64,000 nt of DNA. Origin: Prosopocoilus inquinatus. Its lineage: Eukaryota > Arthropoda > Insecta > Coleoptera > Lucanidae. The notes beneath the pieces are model-generated. The model did not search any database. It was not told the DNA's origin and saw only the letters and a list, made by a program, of their open reading frames with translations. Location of the stretch: contig CM069877.1 of assembly GCA_036172665.1 (NCBI GenBank), positions 28,793,001 to 28,857,000 on the forward strand. Direction: 5' to 3'. Made by a program: the position numbers and the translations under genes. Shown piece after piece: positions 34,481 through 44,132 of the stretch (the first letter of the stretch is position 1; each line of letters begins with the position of its first letter).

Positions 34481-36150
34481 GAAAATACTAAATAAATTTA
34501 AAACAAGTAGGTAAAATAATTTCAAGTGACTGCTATTTGACAAGTTTCGATTTTTAAAATATGTCGCTATTTGAAAGTGCGAAATAAAAATTATACCACG
34601 GAAACAAAGAAGTAAAACTGTGATATAAAAATATGACCCGGAAAGAAAAAAGTAACTATAAAATAAAAATATATAAAAGAGGAAAAAAGACGTTAGATAC
34701 ATTGATGTTCAAAATAAAAATAAAATATCGCCAAATCTATTAAAACAAAAATAAAAGACGATCGTGGATGAAGACAGGACGAAAATAAAACTAAGAATAA
34801 GTCAAATCGATATAAATATTGACAATGAAAAATTTAATCTGTAAATACTAACGATGAAAATGAAATAAACTTAAACTGAGTAAATAAAAAAAATAAAAAA
34901 TCATTAAAAAATAAAAACACCTGTCAAATGAAGACAAACGAAAGATAAAACAGAAAACAAAAGACGATAGACGAAATTTAATCGTTAAATGTTAAAAAAA
35001 ATATATATAATTAAAATTTCTAATAAAATATATATAAAATCAAATCGCATAGAAGAGAAAACAAAAATGACCATGGATCGAAAGGATTAGAATGTAAAAT
35101 AAAAACTCAAATCGAGTAAATAAAACAAAAAACAAAAACAAAAGATTATCAACTGATAAACAAAATCAAATCACATAAAAGAGAAAATAATAATGGCGAT
35201 CGATGGAAGAGATTCAAATGAATTTATTGAAATCGGAAATCGAATAACTTACGGGGAAAACAAAAACAGAAGACAATCAACCTAATCAATTAAAACCTAA
35301 AATCGCGTCGAAAGAAAGAAAGATAATCTGATAGTTAGGAAATAAAAATAAAAAATTAATTTAATCGTTAAATGTTTAAAAAATATATAATTAAAAAATA
35401 AAATCAAATCGCATAAAAGAGAAAACAAAAATGGCTATCGATCAAAGGAATTAAAATGTAGAATAAATTCAAACCAACTAAATAAAAAAAAAACAGAAGA
35501 CTATCAATTGATAACCAACAAATAAAATCAAATCACGTAAAGGAGAAAATAAAAATGGCGATAGATCGAAGGGATTAAAATGTAAAATAAACTCGAATCG
35601 AATGCGTTAAAAGAAAAACAAAAACAAAAATGGCGATCGATCAAAGGAATTAAAATGTAGAATAAATTCAAATCAACTAAATAAAAAAAAAACAAAAGAC
35701 TATCAATTGATAACCAACAAATAAAATCAAATCACATAAAGGAGAAAATAAAAATGGCGATCGATCGAAGGGATTAAAATGTAAAATATACTCAAATCCA
35801 GTAACTTAAGAGAAAAACAAAATGAAAAGACGATTAATTGATAATTAAAACATAAAATCGCGTCGAATGAGAGATAATCTGATAGTTAAAAAATAAATGA
35901 AACCGAATAAAAGAAAAAAGAAAGGTCGATCAAAGTGGCGGATATTTTCAAGACAATTAATTTAAAAAGAAAACTCTCGGACCCGTCAATTTTGTTTAAT
36001 AGGAAGAGTACCATTAAAATAATAAAATTAACGCTTGCCCAGCTTTTTGCAAACACCCTTTAGCATTAAAAATAATCAAATAAAGTCAAATAAAGAATTA
36101 AAAAGCAAAATAAAAGACGATCGGCGATAAAAATAAGAGGAAATTATATC
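34480..36150. repeat. A-rich satellite-like array
   Basis: The + strand is dominated by AAATAAAA-type sequence in which ATGGCGATCGATCGAAGG-type phrases recur at about 35.07, 35.19, 35.43, 35.56, 35.63 and 35.75 kb. The clearest repeat joins 35400-35580 and 35610-35780, about 199 bases apart, within which the phrase recurs every 125 bases. It decays towards the left. No coding function; minus-strand frames are compositional. Confidence 0.65.
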
Positions 36151-36401
36151 CTTTAAAATAATAAACTCCGGTTTTGACGTGAATCTCCCTCGTAGTTTAT
36201 ATTGAGGAAGGGGCATTTACTAAGGGATTGAAAAGTGAGGCGCTGCTTCCATTGCTCACTGAATGGTATAAAAGTGACCACGCGGCTCAAAAGAACGATT
36301 CAGTTGAATGCGTTCCGCTCTATCCGATCTAAATGTCATGGATCGACCTTTAGCAAGAGTCTTGCTAAATCTAATCTAATCTCCCGCCCTCCAATGCAAG
36401 T

Positions 36402-36770
36402 ATCTTGCATAACCCGAAACGAGCGTCTTGTATGCTTCCCTGACCATACTCTTAAGTGTCTTGCATAACCCGAAATAAGCGTGTTGTGTGCTTCCCAGGC
36501 CAGAGTGCAAGTGTCTTACATAACCCGAGATAAACGTCTTGTCTGCTCCTCTCACCAGAATACAAATGTCTTGCATAACCTGAGACAAGTGTCTTGTCTG
36601 CTTCTCTGACCAGAGTGCAAATGTCTTGCCTGACTCGAGACAAGTGTCTTGTCCGTTTCCCTGAACAGAGTGCAAATATTCTGCATAACCCGAGACAAGT
36701 GTCTTGTCTATATCCCTGACCAGAGTGCAAATGTTTTGCGTAACCAGAGACAAGCATCTTCTGATTCATT
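36402..36770. repeat. 55-bp minisatellite, about seven units
   Basis: The phrase TTGCATAACCCGAGACAAG recurs at 36408, 36464, 36519, 36574, 36629, 36684 and 36739, that is every 55-56 bases, with CCAGAGTGCAAATGTCTT between. Units differ by several bases. Two overlapping minus-strand frames stay open across it, which is a property of the repeat. Confidence 0.88.
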
Positions 36771-37347
36771 TGGTGGGAGAGTACCCACTACCTCGACTTA
36801 AAAATTTATTCATCTGAAATGCGGTCCGGCACAGAAATTCTCATTGTTAATGATTAAGTTAGTTTTATGTTTTGCATATGGAATAATTTTATTTTATAAT
36901 TATTACATTCATATATTTTATAAGTTTAAGGATAGATTAATTAATAGCATTTTACAGGACTCATTTATTTCGTAAACAGCGTATTCTTGGTAGGCAGGCG
37001 CTGCCTCGTCATTCGTAATCATGTTCCCAAATTCGTTGAACCTTTTATTTTAGTCACCTGCAAGAAGTTTTACTTAGTAAAGGCCACACTTAGAACCGTG
37101 ACCGAGCCCGTCTAATCCTCTGTTCCTGGATAGGAATTTTTAAATCATTTACTGTGAATTTTGGTCTTATAATTTGTATAGTAAAGCCTTCTAATATTTC
37201 TACAGCCAATAGTGTTCTTGCTCCCCCTTATTTGTATAACTTGAAATATGTCTTTAAAAACCAGATGTTTTTACAATTTTACGAGAGTAAAAGAATCACT
37301 TGAACCTCTCGCCATTGGAGGCGCACTCCAATCAAGTCGTAATTTGC
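36771..37347. other. Flank of the BEL insertion, no gene seen
   Basis: AT-rich sequence without a supported gene. Just before the element is a small hairpin, CATTGGAG-GCGCA-CTCCAAT. Confidence 0.4.
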
Positions 37348-37992
37348 TGTTACGAACTCATTTTTTTAGTTATTAAGATTTAATGTTAGAATATCATTTA
37401 CGTAGAATTTAGTCGTTTCTCACAACAGAGTTGCCCGCAAATACCAGATGTCCAGGCTATGTTACTCACAGGCCACCTTCTGAGATTTTCGTCAGTATTC
37501 ATTTAGATTCAGTTCTCAGATTGTTAACTTGTAAAATTTTATATTTCTCTTCCGAAAAGGTTTAAGTAAATTGCTTTTTGGAAGGTCTGGGAACAACATT
37601 GCTATGCAGCCGCCCTGGGAAAATATTTCCTAACCAATCAAGGTTTACGCGTCACTTCCATTTAGTTTTTCAGAGAAATTTTTAGGCTCTTTGAATATTT
37701 CATTTCAGAATTCAGTTGTACGTAGCGACTTGTCCAGGACGGTTGGATGCCCTGCAGACTCTAAGGCCCGCAACTCATTGCATTTCACACATCTCCTCTT
37801 TTATGTAAATAATCAAATTAAATACGTTTTAAGTTACCACTTGGTTTTTTATCCTTGTGCCGGCGACAAACATTTGTAATTAATTCTCGCGAACCGTTTT
37901 AAAGAAGCCTTACAACCTTCCAGGCCGCGTGGATTAATTTTGCATACGGTGGTTGCATCACCGGGTTCGTTAAATTAAACGAATACGAAACA
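37348..37992 (+). repeat. BEL/Pao 5' LTR
   Basis: 645 bp, beginning TGTTACGAACTCA and ending CGAATACGAAACA. I compared it in blocks with the 3' copy and saw no difference. It should hold the promoter and RNA start; I cannot place a TATA box with confidence. Confidence 0.93.
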
Positions 37993-38011
37993 TGGTCCTT
38001 CGAGCCGGATT
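37993..38011 (+). promoter_or_regulatory. BEL/Pao primer-binding site for tRNA-Tyr
   Basis: TGGTCCTTCGAGCCGGATT begins at the base after the LTR and is complementary to the last 19 bases (with CCA) of eukaryotic tRNA-Tyr, whose 3' end is ...AATCCGGCTCGAAGGA plus CCA. The match to tRNA-Tyr comes from my memory of that tRNA. Confidence 0.75.
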
Positions 38012-38257
38012 AATTAAAAAATTAAGTGACTAATGTGCAAAGTGATAACACGAACCCATCGTGTTATATCAAGATATTTCCCTGGAAGACGAGCGGAAGG
38101 AGTTCGACAGCATCGTGCCAACCGTCCGTAGGGGTCCCGAGAAGATCACACAGTTGAAAGGTGAGCCTCTAATCAATTGCCTTTCTAATCCTCATTTGTC
38201 CAAAATCGCTTTATTCTTATCCATTGCTATCATTTCTAATTCATTTTACATCGTACC

Positions 38258-38860
38258 ATGACGCTAAAGAAACTGAAGCTTCAACGCAGCGCGTTAAAAG
38301 CAAAATTAACGCGTTACAGAACCTTTCTTGAAAATGCCACGGAAAACGATCACTTAGAAATAAGAAATAGACGAAGTCAGCTTGAAAGTATTTTGGACGA
38401 ATTCGAGAAAATTCAGTTAGAAATAGAGCTAGTAGATGAAACAGAAATAAATCCTGCAAATCGTGAACGCGAATCATTTGAAAACGAATATTTCGCGATA
38501 ATGAAACAAGCGGAGACGTTGATTCTTAGCGGCGATCAAACAATCGTATCTCACAGCAGCAACACAACAAATTTAAATTCTTCCGGAGCATCTTTCGGTA
38601 ATAAGCTATCGATAAAACTACCCGTCATCCATTTACCTACGTTTTCTGGAAATTACGAAGACTGGCTTCCGTTTTATGACACCTTCAACTCATTAATCCA
38701 CTTAAATGAAACCATTTCGGACACATACAAATTTCATTATCTGAAAAGTGCGTTACGCGGAAATGCGTCTGCGTTAATTGATTCACTGGAAAATCTCCTG
38801 CTAATTATAATGACGCTTGGCAAATGTTACGCGATAGATATGATAATAAGCGCATCATAG
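38258..38860 (+). CDS. BEL/Pao Gag, N-terminal part (broken by a frame change)
   Basis: The 200-codon frame begins MTLKKLKLQRSALKAKLTRY, a coiled, basic/acidic region, and enters the Gag domain of BEL/Pao elements (DUF1759 type) with LPTFSGNYEDWLPFYDTF at about residues 129-146 and FHYLKSALRGNASALIDSLE at about 159-178. The last 20 or so codons are out of frame: Gag continues in the next phase (-1) from about 38797, overlapping the long frame described separately. Intact BEL/Pao elements usually have one Gag-Pol frame. A small upstream frame at 38061-38258 of unknown meaning precedes it. Confidence 0.85.
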   Translation: MTLKKLKLQRSALKAKLTRYRTFLENATENDHLEIRNRRSQLESILDEFEKIQLEIELVDETEINPANRERESFENEYFAIMKQAETLILSGDQTIVSHSSNTTNLNSSGASFGNKLSIKLPVIHLPTFSGNYEDWLPFYDTFNSLIHLNETISDTYKFHYLKSALRGNASALIDSLENLLLIIMTLGKCYAIDMIISAS

Positions 38861-41800
38861 TACATAAGCACATTCAGGCAATGCACGAACTACCTGCGGC
38901 AGGTAAAGAGAGTTTTTCGGCAATTCGGACAATACTTGATGGAGTATTAAAGCACGTTCGAGCATTGACCGCGATGAAACGGCCTACGCAAACTTGGTGT
39001 GATTTACTAATTTATCTCGTAACATCCAAATTAGATAGTATCACTGTGAAAGAATGGGAATCAAGTCTACCTGCGAATGAACTTCCGAGTTTCAAACAAA
39101 TTGTAGATTTTCTCACGCAAAAATGTAATGCGCTGGAAGCAATTCAAAAACCAAGTAATGTCGTTGCGTCATCAATAAGCAAGTCGAATCATTACAAGAA
39201 GTCATTAACAAACATTAGTACGACAGCACTATCATGTCCGCTGTGTAATAAGGCACACAAAATCTATTCCTGCAAACAATTTCTAAACCTCGCAATAGAT
39301 GATAAATTGCGTGAAGTTAAAAACAAAGGGTTGTGCTTCAATTGCTTACAACCAGGTCATTCAGTAGCGAAATGCTCAGCTGGAAACTGTAGGACTTGTT
39401 CTCAGAAACACAATACTTTACTGCACAAGGAGAAAGTGACAAATCAGCTGGTGGAGATTAAGGAACAACCTCAGGTACAAGGGATGACGTCCTTAACTAC
39501 TTGCACTTCCATTTACCATTTGACATCCCAAGTTTTATTATCTACAGCGATGATTAAGGTATACGATAATAAGGGCCGCACTTTCAATTGTCGTGTTCTT
39601 TTGGATAGCGGTTCACAGAGTAACCTTATTACTCAAGACTTAGCAAATCGATTACACCTGACACGAAAAGTGTCACAAATAGCAATCACAGGAATTAATC
39701 AAACCACAACTACTGTATCTCACCTTGTTAACGTAAGAATAGGAGCAATGCTTAATAAATTCGAAGCAAATATTGAATGTTTAGTTTTGAACGCTATTTC
39801 AGAACACATTCCACTAATCTCTTTCCCAAAAGCTAGCGTTACAATACCAGCAAATATTCAATTAGCAGATCCAGATTTTCATATGTCTCGACCTATTGAT
39901 ATGCTAATCGGGGCCGACTTATTTTATAAGCTGTTGTGCGTCGGACAAATAAATACAGGTAAAGGACAACCAACTTTACAGAAAACACTGCTCGGTTGGG
40001 TACTTTCCGGCCATCTTAATCCATCTCGATCGAAAATAAAAACAGTTATGTGTAACATGATTACGAACGATCAGCTTGATGCAAACCTCACGAAATTCTG
40101 GGAAGTGGAAACCTGTCCGGGATCAGTTTCACTTTCACTAGAAGAACAATTTTGTGAAAATCTTTTTAACAGTACCTACAAAAGAGACGCAGAAGGTAGA
40201 TTTATAGTCTCTCTTCCAATAAAACCTGATGCACTGGAGCTTGGAGAATCACGCGAACAAGCTGAAAAGAGACTGTACGCCTTAGAAAGAAAATTAAATA
40301 AACAACCACGGCTGATGGCTGATTACAAGGAATTTCTAAGAGAATACTTAGAATTGGGGCACATGAAGTTGATACCGCCAGAAGAACAATCAAAAGGAGT
40401 TGCTCATTTTTATTTACCGCATCACGCAGTCGTGAAGGAAAGCAGTGCCACTACAAGGGTACGCGTGGTATTTGACGGTTCCGCAAGATCATCCTCTGGA
40501 GTCTCTCTAAATGATACATTGGCAGTAGATCCGAAGCTTCAGCAAGATCTGTTTGAAATAGTTGCAAGATTCCGAACGTTTAAATTTGCGTTAACCGCCG
40601 ACATAGCCAAAATGTACCGTCAGGTTCTTGTCTCAAATTCACAAACACCGCTTCAGAGAATTTTATGGCGCGAAGATCGTTCAGAACCAATAAAAACCTT
40701 TGAACTGACTACTGTTACCTATGGCACGACACCTGCATCATATTTGGCAATCAAGGCATTGCAACAACTTGCTCTTGATGAAAAACAGAAACATCCCATA
40801 GGTTCCGAGATCGTTATGCGAGATTTTTATGTGGACGACCTTTTGACCGGTGCCAACACCTTAGAGGATGCAATAGCCATTAGAGACGACGTCAGTAAAT
40901 TGCTCTTAATGGGAAAATTTCATTTAAGGAAATGGGGATCCAATTGCAGCGATCTATTGCCGAAGGAAGATTTCAATACACATAGTAATGATACAATTAC
41001 TGAAATCGACAAATCAGAAACCATCAAGACACTAGGACTTCAATGGAATTCAAGTACTGATACATTGCAATTTTCTGTGCACGCTCCCACTGTGCAAAAA
41101 AGAGCGTCAAAACGAAGTGTATTATCATCGATGTCAAAAATCTTTGATCCTCTGGGACTCATTTCGCCTTTTACAGTCAATGCTAAATTATTCATGCAAA
41201 AATTGTGGGCATTGTCTATAGATTGGGACGAGTCTTTACCACATGATCTACATACAGAATGGTCACAATACGAATGTCAACTTCTGGATATCAAACATTT
41301 TAAGATTCCTCGTCGCGTCATAGATATTAATGAACCAGAACTTACCGAGATACATGGATTCTGTGATGCAAGTGAACAAGCATACGGAGCATGTATATAC
41401 ATCAGGACAATCGACAAGAAGGGCGATACTTCCTGCAATCTCCTCTGCGCAAAATCAAGAGTTGCTCCCTTGAAGGCGACTTCTCTACCCCGGCTGGAAC
41501 TTTGCGGTGCATTATTATTAGCACAATTGATGAATAAAATAGCATGTACACTAACATTAAAAATCGACAGGATCTGCTACTGGACTGACTCGACTATTGT
41601 ACTGGCGTGGTTGCGAGCTTCATCCAAAACGTGGAAAACATTCGTAGCCAATCGAATAAGCGAAATCCAAGAGTTAACTCAAGTCCTGGATTGGCGACAT
41701 GTTCGTACTCAAGATAACCCAGCTGACATAGTTTCCCGAGGTAGTTCACCAACCATTTTACAAAATTCTCATCTTTGGTGGAATGGTCCTGAATGGCTTT

Positions 41801-43422
41801 GTCAATCAGAAGTACACTGGCCAGTCACCAATAAACTTCCTGAGCATGACAATGAGTTTCTTGAAAGACGAGTTGTCTTTTTTAGTAGTGACATGAAGGA
41901 AAAGAACAATTCATTCTTTAGAGATCTGTTCACGAAATACTCGGACCTCAACAAGCTAATTCGAGTTTTGGCTTTTTGTATACGGTTTCAGAACAACGTA
42001 AAGTTCCGCACTGCTTCAAACAATACTCTCTGTCGCAGTGGCCCATTAATGGTCGACGAATTAAACATCGCTTTGACTACTTTAATCAGGGCAGCGCAAC
42101 AAGAATCCTTTGCGAAAGAAGTAGAACAGATGAGAAGACAGGAAGGCTTGGATGTTAAGAGCCACATATCGTCACTGAGCCCTTTCATCGATAAAGATGG
42201 TTTAATTCGAGTTGGGGGACGGCTAGCACAATCTGATATACCATATCAGCAAAAGCATCAAATTCTCTTACCTTCCAAGCATCCACTGACTGAGCTGATT
42301 ATTAGGAAAGAACATCTTAAGCATCTGCACGCAGGAGTTCAAGCAACAGTTCATTATGTTCGAGAAAAGTATTGGCCTTTAGCAGCAAGGAGCACAGTCA
42401 AGGGAATATTGAGAAGATGTATTCCTTGTTTCAAGGTCAATCCTCTCCAAGGTCACCAAATCATGGGCAATGTACCGAAAAATCGTGTCACACCTTGTCG
42501 ACCTTTCGAGAACTCTGGCGTTGATTACTTTGGGCCAATCAAAATCAAAGAAGGCAAACGCAAAAATAGTCGTATAATCAAAACTTACGGTGTGGTTTTT
42601 GTTTGTTTCGCGACGAAGGCCATACATTTGGAGTTAGCAAGTGATCTAACGACTGAATCTTTCTTGGCAGCCCTAAAACGTTTCATGTCTCGCCGCGGAA
42701 AAGTGTCAAATTTATATTCCGACAATGGCACCCAATTTGTCGGAGCTGATCGCGAACTCAAAGCGCTTTTAACATCAGTCCATTCACAACAGGGAATCTC
42801 AAGAGTACAAAATTACCTATCCAACGAAAAGATTAACTGGCATTTTATACCACCTCGCACTCCTGACTTTGGTGGACTCTGGGAGGCGGCCGTAAAATCG
42901 GTAAAGCGTCATTTAACGCGTGTAATGGGCAATACCTCACTTACATACGAAGAAATGCTCACTTTGCTCATACAAATTGAAGCGATTTTAAATTCACGCC
43001 CATTATCCCCGGCATCCAATGATCCAAATGACCTTTCTGTCCTTACCCCGGCTCATTTCCTGATTGGAGGCTCGCTAATTAGTACTGTAGAACCCGATTT
43101 GACCCATCTGCATGTAAATTGTTTATCAAGGTGGCAGTATGTTCAGCAGATTCAACAACACTTTTGGCGAAGATGGGCAAAGGAATACCTAGGTCAGCTC
43201 CAGGCAAAGGGCAAGTGGAAGTCTAGCGCAGGTCCTCAACTGGAACGTGGTGCATTAGTCCTTGTACGTGAGGATAATGTTCCTCCACTTCAGTGGCGCG
43301 TTGGACGGATCGAAGAGGTTTTTCCAGGCAACGATGGCGTTTCCCGTGCAGCCACAGTCAAAACCGCTGGAGGAACCATCCGAAGAGGAGCATCAAAGCT
43401 GTGCGTGTTGCCAGTTGTTTAG
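38824..43422 (+). CDS. BEL/Pao Gag C-terminus and Pol polyprotein (protease, RT, RNase H, integrase)
   Basis: The first Met in this frame is not the true start; Gag reads into it from upstream (open from 38782). Approximate residues: 1-125, the rest of the Gag domain; 139-200, Cys/His-rich, with the zinc knuckle CFNCLQPGHSVAKC near 171; about 258, the aspartic protease motif LLDSGSQSN; 540-720, reverse transcriptase, with ALTADIAKMYRQ near 595 and the catalytic FYVDDLLTG near 670; 840-970, RNase H (GFCDASEQAYGA, LPRLELCGA, WTDSTIVLAWL, PADIVSRG); 1160-1200, the integrase zinc-binding HHCC region; 1230-1360, the integrase core with its three acidic residues in GVDYFGP, YSDNGTQF and LWEAAVKS; 1400-1532, the C-terminal domain of BEL integrases (DUF5641 type). 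No internal stop and no lost catalytic residue is seen, so it would be functional if Gag were read through. Confidence 0.95.
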   Translation: MLRDRYDNKRIIVHKHIQAMHELPAAGKESFSAIRTILDGVLKHVRALTAMKRPTQTWCDLLIYLVTSKLDSITVKEWESSLPANELPSFKQIVDFLTQKCNALEAIQKPSNVVASSISKSNHYKKSLTNISTTALSCPLCNKAHKIYSCKQFLNLAIDDKLREVKNKGLCFNCLQPGHSVAKCSAGNCRTCSQKHNTLLHKEKVTNQLVEIKEQPQVQGMTSLTTCTSIYHLTSQVLLSTAMIKVYDNKGRTFNCRVLLDSGSQSNLITQDLANRLHLTRKVSQIAITGINQTTTTVSHLVNVRIGAMLNKFEANIECLVLNAISEHIPLISFPKASVTIPANIQLADPDFHMSRPIDMLIGADLFYKLLCVGQINTGKGQPTLQKTLLGWVLSGHLNPSRSKIKTVMCNMITNDQLDANLTKFWEVETCPGSVSLSLEEQFCENLFNSTYKRDAEGRFIVSLPIKPDALELGESREQAEKRLYALERKLNKQPRLMADYKEFLREYLELGHMKLIPPEEQSKGVAHFYLPHHAVVKESSATTRVRVVFDGSARSSSGVSLNDTLAVDPKLQQDLFEIVARFRTFKFALTADIAKMYRQVLVSNSQTPLQRILWREDRSEPIKTFELTTVTYGTTPASYLAIKALQQLALDEKQKHPIGSEIVMRDFYVDDLLTGANTLEDAIAIRDDVSKLLLMGKFHLRKWGSNCSDLLPKEDFNTHSNDTITEIDKSETIKTLGLQWNSSTDTLQFSVHAPTVQKRASKRSVLSSMSKIFDPLGLISPFTVNAKLFMQKLWALSIDWDESLPHDLHTEWSQYECQLLDIKHFKIPRRVIDINEPELTEIHGFCDASEQAYGACIYIRTIDKKGDTSCNLLCAKSRVAPLKATSLPRLELCGALLLAQLMNKIACTLTLKIDRICYWTDSTIVLAWLRASSKTWKTFVANRISEIQELTQVLDWRHVRTQDNPADIVSRGSSPTILQNSHLWWNGPEWLCQSEVHWPVTNKLPEHDNEFLERRVVFFSSDMKEKNNSFFRDLFTKYSDLNKLIRVLAFCIRFQNNVKFRTASNNTLCRSGPLMVDELNIALTTLIRAAQQESFAKEVEQMRRQEGLDVKSHISSLSPFIDKDGLIRVGGRLAQSDIPYQQKHQILLPSKHPLTELIIRKEHLKHLHAGVQATVHYVREKYWPLAARSTVKGILRRCIPCFKVNPLQGHQIMGNVPKNRVTPCRPFENSGVDYFGPIKIKEGKRKNSRIIKTYGVVFVCFATKAIHLELASDLTTESFLAALKRFMSRRGKVSNLYSDNGTQFVGADRELKALLTSVHSQQGISRVQNYLSNEKINWHFIPPRTPDFGGLWEAAVKSVKRHLTRVMGNTSLTYEEMLTLLIQIEAILNSRPLSPASNDPNDLSVLTPAHFLIGGSLISTVEPDLTHLHVNCLSRWQYVQQIQQHFWRRWAKEYLGQLQAKGKWKSSAGPQLERGALVLVREDNVPPLQWRVGRIEEVFPGNDGVSRAATVKTAGGTIRRGASKLCVLPVV

Positions 43423-43487
43423 TGCGTGTCAGACACTCAGTTAGTGTGTGTTCGGTTGAAAGCACGAGCTTTCAAGGCGGGCGGATA

Positions 43488-44132
43488 TGTTACGAACTCA
43501 TTTTTTTAGTTATTAAGATTTAATGTTAGAATATCATTTACGTAGAATTTAGTCGTTTCTCACAACAGAGTTGCCCGCAAATACCAGATGTCCAGGCTAT
43601 GTTACTCACAGGCCACCTTCTGAGATTTTCGTCAGTATTCATTTAGATTCAGTTCTCAGATTGTTAACTTGTAAAATTTTATATTTCTCTTCCGAAAAGG
43701 TTTAAGTAAATTGCTTTTTGGAAGGTCTGGGAACAACATTGCTATGCAGCCGCCCTGGGAAAATATTTCCTAACCAATCAAGGTTTACGCGTCACTTCCA
43801 TTTAGTTTTTCAGAGAAATTTTTAGGCTCTTTGAATATTTCATTTCAGAATTCAGTTGTACGTAGCGACTTGTCCAGGACGGTTGGATGCCCTGCAGACT
43901 CTAAGGCCCGCAACTCATTGCATTTCACACATCTCCTCTTTTATGTAAATAATCAAATTAAATACGTTTTAAGTTACCACTTGGTTTTTTATCCTTGTGC
44001 CGGCGACAAACATTTGTAATTAATTCTCGCGAACCGTTTTAAAGAAGCCTTACAACCTTCCAGGCCGCGTGGATTAATTTTGCATACGGTGGTTGCATCA
44101 CCGGGTTCGTTAAATTAAACGAATACGAAACA
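43488..44132 (+). repeat. BEL/Pao 3' LTR
   Basis: Same length and sequence as the 5' copy, followed by the TTTGC target duplication. Confidence 0.93.

Larger units (their letters stand above)
37348..44132 (+). mobile_element. Full-length BEL/Pao LTR retrotransposon
   Basis: The element has 645-bp LTRs starting TGTTAC and ending AAACA that I find identical base for base, and a 5-bp target duplication TTTGC on both sides (37343-37347 and 44133-44137). A primer-binding site follows the 5' LTR, a G-rich polypurine-like tract (AAGGCGGGCGG) precedes the 3' LTR, and a Gag-Pol frame lies between with all domains in BEL/Pao order: Gag, zinc knuckle, protease, reverse transcriptase, RNase H, integrase. 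Identical LTRs mean a very recent insertion. The only visible damage is one frame change within Gag. It lies in the presumed large intron of the scribbler homologue, in the same orientation. Confidence 0.95.

Noticed and set aside
36376..36769. Two long overlapping minus-strand frames with repeated GYARHLHSG-type peptides
   Set aside because: They lie entirely in the 55-bp minisatellite; two phases are open at the same time, there is no start context and no domain.
38061..38258. 66-codon frame in the BEL leader, possibly an N-terminal Gag exon followed by an intron
   Set aside because: A GTGAGC donor-like site occurs at about 38161, but no good acceptor precedes the Gag ATG, so I keep it as untranslated leader.
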